This document shows, in pieces, positions 26,881 through 35,418 of a stretch of 64,000 bases of DNA. Where the stretch lies: NCBI RefSeq assembly GCF_004087915.1, contig NZ_CP035108.1, forward strand, positions 248,001 through 312,000, read 5' to 3'. Numbering within the stretch: position 1 is the stretch's first letter; every line of letters starts with the position of its first letter. The stretch comes from Geovibrio thiophilus. Its GTDB lineage: Bacteria > Chrysiogenota > Deferribacteres > Deferribacterales > Geovibrionaceae. A program made the translations under genes and the position numbers. Under the pieces are notes generated by a model that searched no databases, was not told the origin of the DNA, and worked only from the letters and a program-made list of their open reading frames with translations.

Positions 26881-27825
26881 TTACAATGCTTTGCCGAAAT
26901 AAAAGTGTTCAGTTCCGAAAATCTTCTCTTCAATCAGCCCTGATTCCAGCATATCTTCTATTATATCTGAGACCGCTGTTTCTTCCGAACCGAAGACGGC
27001 GCATATCTCCCTAACCGTGCAGGGGCGCATTCTGAGGAGAGCGGCTATCCTCTCCGGCAGGTTTTCATCCGCTCCCTTGCTGAGAGCCTTAACGAAGTTG
27101 CCGACAGGCTCCACATTTATTCCGAAGTCTTTGAAAAAGAGGAATGCGTCTATGAGCTCTTCTTCATTAAGCCCTCTTGTGCCGGAATATGCGGGCGGGC
27201 GGAACACTGTGTTCACCTGTACCATGTCGTATCTGCACTGTTTTATCACTTCTGCTATGGCGGCCATCTCTTCCTTTGTGTTGTTTATCCCTTTTACCAG
27301 AAGAACTTCGAGATAAATTTTTCCGCTGAAACTGTGGGTGAAGTCCGCTAAGGCTCTGTTGATTTCATTAATGTCAAGCTCCGGCGCCGGTCTGTTTACT
27401 GCCTGAAATGCTCTGTCAGTAGCAGCGTCAAGACTGGGAACGACTATATCGAAAAGCATCAGTGCCTCACGCACATCAGGATCGGTGATTGTTGTGCTGT
27501 TGGTGAGGATCGCCAGCGGATGCGATGATATTTCCTTTATTCTGCCGGCTATTTCGGCGAGATTTTTATTCAGTGTCGGTTCCCCTGAACCAGTCACAGT
27601 TAGCACATCCAGAGAGTTTTGTTCTTTGACGTATTCTCTGCGGAATTCATCAATAATATCATCCGTATTGAAGTATTTCTCACGCCCGCAGGAAAGCTCT
27701 GTGGTTTTGCCTACCTCACAGTAAACGCAGTCAAGGCTGCATATTTTTGAGGGTATTATGTCTATGCCCAGTGAACGTCCGAGTCTTCTTGAGGGAACCG
27801 GACCGAAAATGTATCTTCCTGCCAT
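26881..27825 (-). CDS. Radical SAM protein with C-terminal winged-helix (COG0731-like)
   Basis: 314 residues from ATG 27825 (ACGGAG upstream). The N-terminus YIFGPVPSRRLGRSLGID is the signature of a conserved radical SAM family. The cluster motif CSLDCVYC follows, then GSGEPTLNKNL, the SAM-binding region. The C-terminal ~70 residues (RPCTVREICAVFGSEETAV) look like a winged helix. The substrate of the family is not established. Confidence 0.88.
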   Translation of the reverse strand: MAGRYIFGPVPSRRLGRSLGIDIIPSKICSLDCVYCEVGKTTELSCGREKYFNTDDIIDEFRREYVKEQNSLDVLTVTGSGEPTLNKNLAEIAGRIKEISSHPLAILTNSTTITDPDVREALMLFDIVVPSLDAATDRAFQAVNRPAPELDINEINRALADFTHSFSGKIYLEVLLVKGINNTKEEMAAIAEVIKQCRYDMVQVNTVFRPPAYSGTRGLNEEELIDAFLFFKDFGINVEPVGNFVKALSKGADENLPERIAALLRMRPCTVREICAVFGSEETAVSDIIEDMLESGLIEEKIFGTEHFYFGKAL

Positions 27826-28263
27826 ATGTATTCTCCGTAAAGGAACAATATAGTCCAAAAATACGGAATTTCAAACCCGAACAGTTTATTGATTATTCAC
27901 TTCAATAATTTATGAACATACGTGATGCTGCGTCACACGTTTTTTTATTTTCGTATTACCAAAAATGTTTAAACAAAAATGGTTTATAACACTGTTAGAG
28001 TTGATCTTGTGAGCGTATGGTGATAATCTTGCAGTAAAGAGAGGGTCAGGCATGTGTGGCTTATGCTCTTGTTATCAGCGCTTTTTTGAGTGGGCGTCCG
28101 GTTTCCGGCAGCCTGTTTTTGTGCGCTTATGAAACGATGCGTAACGTTAACTGCCGAATATCAGAAAAATGTTTTAGGACAAAACAATATGCTTGGTAAT
28201 ATCAGAATATGCCGGTTTATGAGTTTTTAAAGGATATGTTTATCCTGAATGGAGGTACTGTTC
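27826..28263 (+). promoter_or_regulatory. Hydrogenase upstream region
   Basis: About 440 nt, AT-rich in the left half and without a supported gene. It holds a dyad TGA-N7-TCA in acgtgatgctgcgtcacacg (near 27920-27940), which is loosely like a CRP/FNR-family site but with one base too many in the spacer. A sigma-54-like element at 28018-28033 is listed separately. The ribosome site TGGAGGT is at 28248. Confidence 0.45.
28018..28033 (+). promoter_or_regulatory. Candidate sigma-54 promoter for the hydrogenase operon
   Basis: TGGTGA-TAATC-TTGCA keeps the invariant GG-N10-GC spacing, with a perfect TTGCA -12 element; the CAC of the -24 element is not matched. Sigma-54 control of uptake hydrogenases is common in other bacteria. 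Confidence 0.35.
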
Positions 28264-29358
28264 ATGGGACTGCGTGAGAAACTGGAACTGCTGGGCGTCA
28301 GCAGAAGGGACTTTCTGAAATTCTGTACAGCCGTGAGCGCTACGCTGGCTCTTCCGCCGGCTATGGCTCCCAAAGTTGCCGAGGCTCTGGAGGACGACAA
28401 CCGTCCGCCTGTTATCTGGCTTGAGTTTCAGAGCTGCTCGGGCGATTCCGAATCACTGCTCCGTTCAGGGCGTCCCAAGGCGGGGGATCTCGTGCTTGAC
28501 GTGATCTCTCTTGATTATGCCGAGGTGCTCATGGCAGCCGCCGGACATTATGCAGAGCAGGCAAAGCATGACTCAATGGAAAAAAATAAAGGCAAATATG
28601 TTCTCATAGTCGAAGGCTCAATCCCCGTGGATGAAGACGGCATATACTGCTGCATAGCGGGCGATACCGCAGTGAACCATCTTAAAAAAGCCGCCGCAGG
28701 CGCCGCCATGGTGATAGCTGTGGGCAACTGCGCCAGTTTCGGCGGAATCCCCGCCGCGTACCCCAATCCCACGGGAGCTAAGGGCGTTGCCGATCTCGTC
28801 AGAGGCGTTCCGGTTGTGAATCTTCCCGGCTGTCCGATGAACTGTGACAACCTCACCGCCCTCATCGTACATTACCTGATTTTCGGCACTCTTCCCGCCC
28901 TTGATAATCAGCTCCGTCCGAAATTTGCCCACGGCAAGCGCATACACGACAACTGCGAAAGGAGAGGTCACTTTGACGCCGGTCAGTATGTGGAAAAATG
29001 GGGCGACGAAGCGCACAGGCAGGGCTGGTGTCTCTATAAAATGGGCTGCAAAGGTCCGCAGACATGGCACAACTGCCCCACTCTCCGCTGGAATGACGGT
29101 CTGAGCTGGCCTGTTATGGCAGGTCACGGCTGTGTGGGCTGCTCCGAACCCGGCTTCATAGACACTATGAGCCCGTTCTACAGAAGACTGCCCGAAGTTC
29201 CGGGCTTCGGCGTGGAATCCAGCGCTACAAGCATCGGTCTGAAGCTTGTGGGCGTGGCTACGGCGTTCTTTGCCGTTCACGGCGTGGTGAGCGTCATCCG
29301 CAACCGTGGTGCAGTTAAAAAGGTGGAAGAAGAGTACTACGAAAAAGAAGAAAAGTAG
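28264..29358 (+). CDS. [NiFe] hydrogenase small subunit, Tat-exported, with Asp at a proximal-cluster position
   Basis: 364 residues. Tat signal SRRDFLKF (Arg14-Arg15). The proximal-cluster motif reads C58-S-G-D61 where most small subunits have C-x-x-C; its other ligands are in GNCASFGG and LPGCPMNC. The distal cluster His/Cys are in IHDNCERRGHFD and GWCLYKMGCKGP; the medial Cys are in HNCPTLRW and GHGCVGCSEPG. A C-terminal hydrophobic segment (LKLVGVATAFFAVHGVVSV) anchors it in the membrane, facing the periplasm. ATG 28264 follows TGGAGGT; an in-frame start at 28249 overlaps that ribosome site and was rejected. The large-subunit gene follows after 13 nt. Confidence 0.95.
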   Translation: MGLREKLELLGVSRRDFLKFCTAVSATLALPPAMAPKVAEALEDDNRPPVIWLEFQSCSGDSESLLRSGRPKAGDLVLDVISLDYAEVLMAAAGHYAEQAKHDSMEKNKGKYVLIVEGSIPVDEDGIYCCIAGDTAVNHLKKAAAGAAMVIAVGNCASFGGIPAAYPNPTGAKGVADLVRGVPVVNLPGCPMNCDNLTALIVHYLIFGTLPALDNQLRPKFAHGKRIHDNCERRGHFDAGQYVEKWGDEAHRQGWCLYKMGCKGPQTWHNCPTLRWNDGLSWPVMAGHGCVGCSEPGFIDTMSPFYRRLPEVPGFGVESSATSIGLKLVGVATAFFAVHGVVSVIRNRGAVKKVEEEYYEKEEK

Positions 29359-29371
29359 GCGAGGTGTTTAA

Positions 29372-31072
29372 ATGGCTGACAGAATTGTCGTTGACCCCAT
29401 TACCAGAATTGAGGGGCATTTAAGAATAGAGGCAAAGGTAGAAAACGGCGTCATAACCGACGCGTGGTCAAGCAGCACCATGTTCCGCGGCATAGAGAAA
29501 ATCCTTCAGGGGCGTGACCCCCGCGACGCGTGGTACATTACCCAGAGGTTCTGCGGAGTCTGTACCACAGTTCACTCCATAGCCTCCATCAGGGCTGTGG
29601 AAAACGCCGTGGGGATGAAGGTTCCCTTCAATGCAGAGATGATCAGAAACGTTATCATGGGGATGCAGTATGTGCAGGACCACGTGATACATTTCTATCA
29701 CCTCCACGCTCTGGACTGGGTGGATATAGTATCAGCCCTGTCTGCCGATCCGGTTAAGACGGCGGCTCTTCAGGAGTCGATCTCCGACTGGAAATACAGC
29801 AGCGCGGACTACTTCAGGGGCATACAGGAGAGGCTTGCCGCCTTCGCTAAAACAGGCAGGCTCGGACCCTTCGGCAACGCGTACTGGGGACACCCCGCGT
29901 ACAAGCTTCCGCCGGAGGCTAACCTTATGGCTGCTTCCCATTATCTTCAGGCTCTTGAGGTGCAGAAAGAGATAATCAAGGTGCACGCCATCCTCGGCTC
30001 CAAAAACCCGCACCCGCAGACCTTCCTCACAGGCGGCATGTCCATCCCATGCGATCCGAACAGCCAGAACGCTATCAACGCCGACAAGATAGCAATGATC
30101 ATGGAATGCAACAAAATAGCGAAAGAGTTCGTGGAAAAGGTATATGTTCCGGACATCATAGCGGTTGCCCCCTTCTACCTTGACTGGGCGGCAATAGGCA
30201 AAACCTCCGGCAACTATATGTCCTACGGCGAATTTCCCGACGGAAGGGAGGGTTATCCCAATAACCTCTGGCTTCCCGCCGGAATAATTAAAAACGGTGA
30301 TCTTTCAACAGTTCATCCCGTTGACCATACGAAAATAACTGAGGATGTTGTTCACTCATGGTATAAGGACACGGGTCCCAGACACCCGTGGGAAGGCGCA
30401 ACCGATCAGAAATATACAGGTCCCAAGCCTCCCTATGAATTTCTCGACGTTGAGCAGAAATACTCCTTCGTGAAATCGCCCAGATATGAAGGCGCTCCCA
30501 TGGAGGTCGGTCCTCTGTCAAGGATGCTTGTAGCCTACGCCTCAGGTCATAAAGAGGTTCAGGATGCGGTAAACTATGTACTTACCACGCTCGGGGTGGG
30601 TCCGGAAGTTCTGTTCTCAACCCTTGGCAGAACAGCCGCAAGAGCAGTGGAAACACTTGTAGTTGCAGGAAAAATGGAAACATGGCTTATGGCTCTCGCC
30701 GCTAATATCAATACAGGCGACTACGCCATACAGGATAACTCCAAGTGGGATCCCACCACATGGCCTGTGCAGGCTCAGGGTTACGGCTGGCACGAAGCTC
30801 CCAGAGGCGCTCTCGGTCACTGGATAGTTATCCAGAACAAGGAGATCAAGAATTATCAGGCTGTTGTCCCCTCAACATGGAACGCTGCTCCCCGAGATGA
30901 CAAGGGTGTGAGAAGCCCATATGAGGAAGCTCTCATCGGAACTCCAATAGCGGATCCTGAAAGACCTCTTGAAATTCTCAGAACCATACACTCGTACGAT
31001 CCGTGCCTCGCATGCGCAGTGCATGTGTATGATGAAAAGAACGAACTGAAAAGCAAGGTTCAGATACTGTAA
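29372..31072 (+). CDS. [NiFe] hydrogenase large subunit
   Basis: 566 residues. The four nickel-binding Cys are in RFCGVCTTVHS (C61, C64) and DPCLACAVH (C545, C548). The N-terminal DPITRIEGHLRI and FRGIEKIL motifs are typical of group 1 uptake enzymes. The precursor has a 15-residue C-terminal extension after His551, to be removed by the maturation protease encoded at 31216. It is exported with the small subunit by Tat. No cytochrome b subunit gene follows, so the electron acceptor is unclear. Confidence 0.96.
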   Translation: MADRIVVDPITRIEGHLRIEAKVENGVITDAWSSSTMFRGIEKILQGRDPRDAWYITQRFCGVCTTVHSIASIRAVENAVGMKVPFNAEMIRNVIMGMQYVQDHVIHFYHLHALDWVDIVSALSADPVKTAALQESISDWKYSSADYFRGIQERLAAFAKTGRLGPFGNAYWGHPAYKLPPEANLMAASHYLQALEVQKEIIKVHAILGSKNPHPQTFLTGGMSIPCDPNSQNAINADKIAMIMECNKIAKEFVEKVYVPDIIAVAPFYLDWAAIGKTSGNYMSYGEFPDGREGYPNNLWLPAGIIKNGDLSTVHPVDHTKITEDVVHSWYKDTGPRHPWEGATDQKYTGPKPPYEFLDVEQKYSFVKSPRYEGAPMEVGPLSRMLVAYASGHKEVQDAVNYVLTTLGVGPEVLFSTLGRTAARAVETLVVAGKMETWLMALAANINTGDYAIQDNSKWDPTTWPVQAQGYGWHEAPRGALGHWIVIQNKEIKNYQAVVPSTWNAAPRDDKGVRSPYEEALIGTPIADPERPLEILRTIHSYDPCLACAVHVYDEKNELKSKVQIL

Positions 31073-31079
31073 AAGAAAC

Positions 31080-31107
31080 GGGGGGCTCTTCGGGGCTCCC
31101 TTTGTTT
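31080..31107 (+). terminator. Probable terminator after the hydrogenase large subunit
   Basis: GGGGGGCTC-TTCG-GGGCTCCC, allowing two G-U pairs, followed by TTTGTTT. It may reduce expression of the protease gene that follows. Confidence 0.55.
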
Positions 31108-31130
31108 GCTGCAAATAATTGCAGACTGCC

Positions 31131-31158
31131 GCGTCGCTTACGCTCCTTGCGGTGACGC
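31131..31158. repeat. Single palindromic intergenic element
   Basis: GCGTC/GACGC arms enclose CGCTTACGCTCCTTGCGG. This belongs to a type of short stem-loop with a TCGCTTCG-like loop that is scattered in many genomes. A plain hairpin TGCAAATAATTGCA precedes it (around 31109-31122). Confidence 0.5.
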
Positions 31159-31215
31159 TGTTTTGGGTACTGCAAACGGGAGCGAAGGACTCTACTAATT
31201 ATTAACGGTGGTTTA

Positions 31216-31698
31216 ATGAGGCTTCTTGTTCTGGGAATCGGCAACGTGCTTATGAATGACGATGCTGCGGGTGCGCTTGTCGTCCGCAGTCTGGAGGAGA
31301 AGTACGCGGATGCGGATGAGAATCTCCGTGTGATAGAGGGAGGAACCCTCGGTCTTGATCTGCTTCCTCTTGTGGAATGGGCGGACAGACTTGTGCTTGC
31401 AGATGCGGTGGATTTGAATTTACCTGCCGGAACTGTGGTTAAGATAGAGGGTGAGGATGTTGCCCCTGTTTTCGAGAGTAAACTTTCACCCCACCAGATG
31501 GGGATGAAGGATCTGCTGCTCACCGCCGAGCTTGCCGGATACCGCCCGCCGGAGGTTGTTCTTTACGGTATTCAGGTTAAATCCATCCAGATGGATATGA
31601 CACTCTCCCCCGAAGTTGCCGAAGGCTGTCCGAAGCTAAGGCATTATATTGAGGATGAAATAGAAAATTTTCTCTCCGCCCGTGCAGAGGCAGAATAA
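31216..31698 (+). CDS. Hydrogenase maturation protease (HyaD/HybD family)
   Basis: 160 residues. LGIGNVLMNDDAAG contains the first nickel-sensing acidic residue (Asp here, Glu in most), LADAVD the second and SPHQMG the His. The enzyme cleaves the C-terminal extension of the large subunit after nickel insertion. Its position 143 nt after the large subunit fits. Ribosome site GGTGG. Confidence 0.93.
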   Translation: MRLLVLGIGNVLMNDDAAGALVVRSLEEKYADADENLRVIEGGTLGLDLLPLVEWADRLVLADAVDLNLPAGTVVKIEGEDVAPVFESKLSPHQMGMKDLLLTAELAGYRPPEVVLYGIQVKSIQMDMTLSPEVAEGCPKLRHYIEDEIENFLSARAEAE

Positions 31699-31713
31699 AT
31701 TCCAAATGTTATT

Positions 31714-31742
31714 TTGACAAAAAAAGCCCTCAGTGTTATTTT
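31714..31742 (+). promoter_or_regulatory. Sigma-70 promoter of the dap operon
   Basis: Consensus TTGACA (31714-31719), 17-nt spacer, TATTTT (31737-31742), 71 nt before the dapF start. Confidence 0.65.
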
Positions 31743-31813
31743 TACCTCAAAGCATCATTCGATGGCGGGGTATTTTGTGCCCCATAATCTTTATAATCTC
31801 GCAGAAGGTGAAC

Positions 31814-32629
31814 ATGGGTATTGCGTTCTGGAAAATGAGCGGAAGCGGGAACGATTTTATCATCATTGACAACCGTGACGGCAAAATGAATAAGTTCGAT
31901 CCCCGACAGTTTATACCGAAAATATGCGCACGGAGTCTTTCCGTCGGCGCTGACGGTGTTTTTTACATAGAAAATTCGGACGAAGCGGATTTTCAATGGC
32001 AGTTTTTCAACTCAGACGCTTCAGTGGCGGAAATGTGCGGAAACGGCGCCAGATGTGTCGCCAGATATGCCTTTCTCAACGGAATAGCCGGAAAAAACAT
32101 GCGCTTTAAGACTCTTGCGGGAATTATAGAAGCGGAGATCAAGGAGAGCGTTAACGTCAAGGTACTTATGACTAAGCCTTTTGACTACAAAAAAGGCATA
32201 GTGCTTGACGTTGCGGGCAGCAAACGGGAGCTGTCCTTCATCAACACCGGAGTCCCCCATGCCGTTATCCTCACAGATGATATTGACACCTTTGATGTTT
32301 TCAATACAGGCAGAGCGGTGCGCTACCATGATTACTTCGCGCCGAAGGGAACAAACTTCAACGTTTATGCCAAAACGGGCGAAAGCTCATTTAAGATAAG
32401 AACATACGAAAGAGGCGTGGAGAACGAAACCCTCGCCTGCGGCACAGGCTCAGTTGCCTGCGCCATATGCGCCGTTAAGGACGGCATTGCGAAAAGTCCG
32501 GTAACTCTCCGCACTATGGGCGGAACAGACCTCATGGTACACATCGAAAGCGACGAAAAGGTGTTCCTTGAGGGCGAGGCAAGGGTGATTTACACCGGAG
32601 AGTTCACCGAAGAATCCTATATGTACTGA
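31814..32629 (+). CDS. dapF: Diaminopimelate epimerase
   Basis: 271 residues. The two catalytic Cys are in MCGNGARC and ACGTGSVAC; the start KMSGSGNDFI is typical. It converts LL- to meso-diaminopimelate for lysine and peptidoglycan. ATG 31814 has AAGGTGA upstream; an in-frame ATG at 31733 would start inside the promoter -10 region and was rejected. First gene of dapF-dapA-dapB. Confidence 0.96.
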   Translation: MGIAFWKMSGSGNDFIIIDNRDGKMNKFDPRQFIPKICARSLSVGADGVFYIENSDEADFQWQFFNSDASVAEMCGNGARCVARYAFLNGIAGKNMRFKTLAGIIEAEIKESVNVKVLMTKPFDYKKGIVLDVAGSKRELSFINTGVPHAVILTDDIDTFDVFNTGRAVRYHDYFAPKGTNFNVYAKTGESSFKIRTYERGVENETLACGTGSVACAICAVKDGIAKSPVTLRTMGGTDLMVHIESDEKVFLEGEARVIYTGEFTEESYMY

Positions 32630-32645
32630 TGAACGGAGGGAATAG

Positions 32646-33527
32646 ATGTTCAGAGGCAGCTTTGTAGCTATAGCGACCCCCATGAAAAACGGAAAGGTTG
32701 ATGAGGAAAGTTTAAGAAACCTTATTGAGTTCCAGATAGAGAGCGGCACGGACGGTGTTGTCCCCTGCGGAACCACAGGCGAATCAGCCACACTCACTTA
32801 TGAAGAGCATTGCAGAGTAATTGAAATAGTCATAGATCAGGTGAAGAAACGTGTTCCTGTTGTTGCGGGCTCAGGCTCAAACAGCACTCATGAGTCGATA
32901 TTTCTCACGCAGCACGCGCAGAAGGCGGGCGCCGACGGAGCGCTTGTTATCACCCCGTACTATAATAAACCCACGCAGGAAGGGCTTTATCAGCACTTTA
33001 AAGCTATAGCCGAGTCCGTGAAGATTCCTCTTCTGCTTTACAATGTTCCCGGCAGAACCGCCGTTAACGTGCTTCCGCAGACTGTTATCAGGCTTTCAAA
33101 AGTCGACAATATCGTCGGCATCAAGGAAGCCAGCGGTTCAATGGATCAGGCGGGTGAAATTATCGCCGGAACAGATTCCTCATTCGCGCTTCTCAGCGGC
33201 GAGGATTCACTCACCTATCCCCTTTACTGCATAGGCGCAAAGGGAGTGATCTCCGCCTCCACAAATGTTGTGGCGAAAGATATGGGCGATATGTGGGACT
33301 CTTTTGAGAAAGGGGACATGGAGACTGCAAGAAAGCTCCACTACAAGCTGCTCCCCGTGTTCAAGGCTCTTTTCCTTGAAACAAACCCCATACCCGTTAA
33401 AAAGGCTCTGTATCTTATGGGGCTTGCGGGTGATGAGATCAGGCTTCCCCTTGTGCCCATGACGGAGGAAGGAACAGCGAAACTCAGAACCGCACTTACA
33501 AACGCGGGCATAAAATTGACAAGGTAA
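32646..33527 (+). CDS. dapA: 4-hydroxy-tetrahydrodipicolinate synthase
   Basis: 293 residues. CGTTGESATL binds pyruvate, LLYNVPGRTAVN carries the Tyr relay, and IKEASGSMD contains the Schiff-base Lys. It condenses pyruvate with aspartate semialdehyde. Ribosome site GGAGG; 16 nt after dapF. Confidence 0.98.
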   Translation: MFRGSFVAIATPMKNGKVDEESLRNLIEFQIESGTDGVVPCGTTGESATLTYEEHCRVIEIVIDQVKKRVPVVAGSGSNSTHESIFLTQHAQKAGADGALVITPYYNKPTQEGLYQHFKAIAESVKIPLLLYNVPGRTAVNVLPQTVIRLSKVDNIVGIKEASGSMDQAGEIIAGTDSSFALLSGEDSLTYPLYCIGAKGVISASTNVVAKDMGDMWDSFEKGDMETARKLHYKLLPVFKALFLETNPIPVKKALYLMGLAGDEIRLPLVPMTEEGTAKLRTALTNAGIKLTR

Positions 33528-33534
33528 TATATTA

Positions 33535-34341
33535 ATGGATAAGGTTAAAGTTTGTATGGTCGGCGCCGCAGGCAAAATGGGGCGCCGCATAATCTGCCTT
33601 CTGGCGGAAAGTGATAAGGCGGAGCTGAAAGGCGCTCTGGAACATTCGGCAAGCTCATTTCTGAGTATGGACGCGGGAGAAGTGGCAGGCTGCGGCAAAA
33701 ACGGCGTGAGCATAACTTCGGATCTTGGTACTGCTGTGAAAGGTTGTGATGTCATTATAGATTTCACAGGCTGCGAGCCGACAATGCACGCTCTCCCCGG
33801 ATATGTGCGCTTTGGTGTACCTGCCGTCATCGGCAGCACGGGCTTTACTCCGGAGCAGACTGAGAAGCTTAAGGAAGCATCGGAGAAAATGCCTCTTCTT
33901 GTTTCCCCGAATATGAGCCTCGGCGTTAACCTCACCTTCAAGGTGCTTGAAATGGTGGCGAAAGCCATAGGAAATACATACGACATAGAGATTGTGGAGG
34001 CTCACCACAGGCTTAAAAAAGACGCTCCCAGCGGAACAGCCATGAAGATGGGCGAGGTTGTGGCGAATGCCACAGGACGCAACATCGACAAGGACGGAGC
34101 TTTCTGCCGTAAAGGCATAATCGGTGAGCGCACCGACAGAGAGATCGGAATGCAGACCCTCCGCGCGGGCGATATTGTCGGCGAGCATACTGTTATGTTC
34201 TGCGGTCAGGGCGAGCGCATAGAGATAACCCACAGGGCGCACACCAGAGATACCTTCGCTCAGGGAGCAATCTCCGCCGCCGCATGGCTGAAGGGGAAAG
34301 ATAAAGGTCTGTACAATATGTACGATGTGCTTGGGCTGTAG
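33535..34341 (+). CDS. dapB: 4-hydroxy-tetrahydrodipicolinate reductase
   Basis: 268 residues. The nucleotide-binding GAAGKMGRRI and the substrate motif HHRLKKDAPSGTAM are clear. It reduces the DapA product with NAD(P)H. It starts 7 nt after dapA and ends before a strong terminator. Confidence 0.98.
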   Translation: MDKVKVCMVGAAGKMGRRIICLLAESDKAELKGALEHSASSFLSMDAGEVAGCGKNGVSITSDLGTAVKGCDVIIDFTGCEPTMHALPGYVRFGVPAVIGSTGFTPEQTEKLKEASEKMPLLVSPNMSLGVNLTFKVLEMVAKAIGNTYDIEIVEAHHRLKKDAPSGTAMKMGEVVANATGRNIDKDGAFCRKGIIGERTDREIGMQTLRAGDIVGEHTVMFCGQGERIEITHRAHTRDTFAQGAISAAAWLKGKDKGLYNMYDVLGL

Positions 34342-34370
34342 TTAAGTTAACTTCCTAATATGAAATAAAT

Positions 34371-34402
34371 AAGGGAACCTGTCACTGGTTCCCTTTATTT
34401 TT
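34371..34402 (+). terminator. Rho-independent terminator of the dap operon
   Basis: Stem AAGGGAACC / GGTTCCCTT (34371-34379 with 34387-34395) followed by tattttttt. It also borders the convergent small gene. Confidence 0.9.
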
Positions 34403-34603
34403 TTACTGCTGATTCTGCTTTGACTGCGCAATTATTTTATCGTAACAGTTTTCACAGAAGCAGGGACGCCATTCGTACTGAGTGAGAATCTCCGAAGGAA
34501 GCGGAGGCTTGCCCACACACCAGCATGTGCCGTTTGATTTTTTCAGCGCAGCGCACTTATTGTCTTGCCCGCACATAGGGCATTTGTCAGCAGATTCCCG
34601 CAT
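34403..34603 (-). CDS. Cysteine-rich CWC-family small protein
   Basis: 66 residues with eight Cys in four clusters: CPMCG, NKCAAL, CWCVGKP and CFCENC. The CWCVGKP segment is the hallmark of a small family of presumed zinc-binding proteins. AGAGGAT lies before the ATG. It starts 8 nt after the upstream gene on the same strand. The function is unknown. Confidence 0.8.
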   Translation of the reverse strand: MRESADKCPMCGQDNKCAALKKSNGTCWCVGKPPLPSEILTQYEWRPCFCENCYDKIIAQSKQNQQ

Positions 34604-34611
34604 TTATCCTC

Positions 34612-35010
34612 TTAATGAGTATGAACATCCTGTGTCATTTTTATCAGTTCGGCGGCGTTTGCCAGTCCGTTTTGCTGAACAGAGACTTTACCGTCCGCGT
34701 CGAATATTATAAAGGCAGGCGACTGAATGTTATAATGAAGAAGCGAATCCATATTCTCCGATGCGAGAAAAACTCCCGCAGTAAGTTTGATCCCGCCGGA
34801 CATGCTGTTGAACTTCGCTATTTCGGCTTGAACCGCATCGCCTTCCTGAGGCGCGTTGACAAACTGAAGAAGCGGCAGCGCGCCTTCGGCTTTTGCCTTC
34901 GCGATGAACATGTTGACTGGTTTTCTGGAATCAACTATGGACGGCCATGCGCTCATCAGAATCATGGCTCCCACTGCCAGAATAAATACAGGTATAAAAA
35001 TTTTCTTCAT
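34612..35010 (-). CDS. Exported thioredoxin-fold-like protein without CXXC
   Basis: 132 residues. An N-terminal signal/anchor (MKKIFIPVFILAVGAMILMS) is followed by a domain with thioredoxin-like late strands, including the cis-Pro-like IQSPAFIIFDADGK and a helix NAAELIKMTQ. There is no Cys in the active-site position, so it would not act as an oxidoreductase. Ribosome site CGGAGG. Probably cotranscribed with the CWC gene. Confidence 0.65.
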   Translation of the reverse strand: MKKIFIPVFILAVGAMILMSAWPSIVDSRKPVNMFIAKAKAEGALPLLQFVNAPQEGDAVQAEIAKFNSMSGGIKLTAGVFLASENMDSLLHYNIQSPAFIIFDADGKVSVQQNGLANAAELIKMTQDVHTH

Positions 35011-35052
35011 TTTTCCTCCGTTAATTAAGAACTATTCATATGGGTTATAAGG

Positions 35053-35086
35053 TCTGAACATATCACCGGAGTTTTGTTCAGAACAA
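35053..35086. promoter_or_regulatory. Nested inverted repeats upstream of the minus-strand pair (possible operator)
   Basis: TTGTTC-A-GAACAA (35074-35086) is a perfect dyad. TCTGAACA (35053-35060) and TGTTCAGA (35075-35082) form a second, overlapping one. A TTATAA on the minus strand (35050-35045) could be the -10 of the gene starting at 35010. Confidence 0.4.
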
Positions 35087-35094
35087 GTTAGTAA

Positions 35095-35235
35095 ATTAAA
35101 AAAAGGAGGCATACGCCCCCTTCATTCCTTTGGACTCTTTAAAGATAATTGTTTTCGGAAACAGCCCTTAATAATAAAATAAAGCTATTTCCATGAGAGC
35201 CTTCCGAAAGAAGAAGGACTCCCCCCTCAGGGATT
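35095..35235 (-). ncRNA. Candidate small RNA ending at an orphan leftward terminator
   Basis: In a ~480-nt gap that is otherwise AT-rich (35011-35492), this 140-nt stretch is richer in GC. Read on the minus strand it starts near a TATAGT (around 35241-35236). It then has a hairpin GAG-CCTTC...GAAGG-CTC and TGTTT/AAACA, and ends with AAGGGGGC-GTAT-GCCTCCTT plus seven T (a near-perfect terminator). No minus-strand gene lies to the right that would need this terminator. There is no open frame of note. The rest of the gap, 35250-35410, is plain AT-rich sequence. Confidence 0.3.
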
Positions 35236-35418
35236 ACTATAACATAATTTTTAAAAATTCAAACTTATTTTTCATAAAATCACATTAAACTGCTATAATT
35301 TCTTTCATAATAAAAAAAGAATTTATTCAGAGTGAACATATAAACATTAGATTTATGCAGCCGACATACATTTTTCTTATAAGTAATTTAATCAATCAAT
35401 TGAGTGTTGGTTTCATCA

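Noticed and set aside
27920-27940. CRP/FNR-type binding site upstream of the hydrogenase
   Set aside because: The half sites are separated by 7 instead of 6 bases and the outer bases do not match; kept only as a remark.
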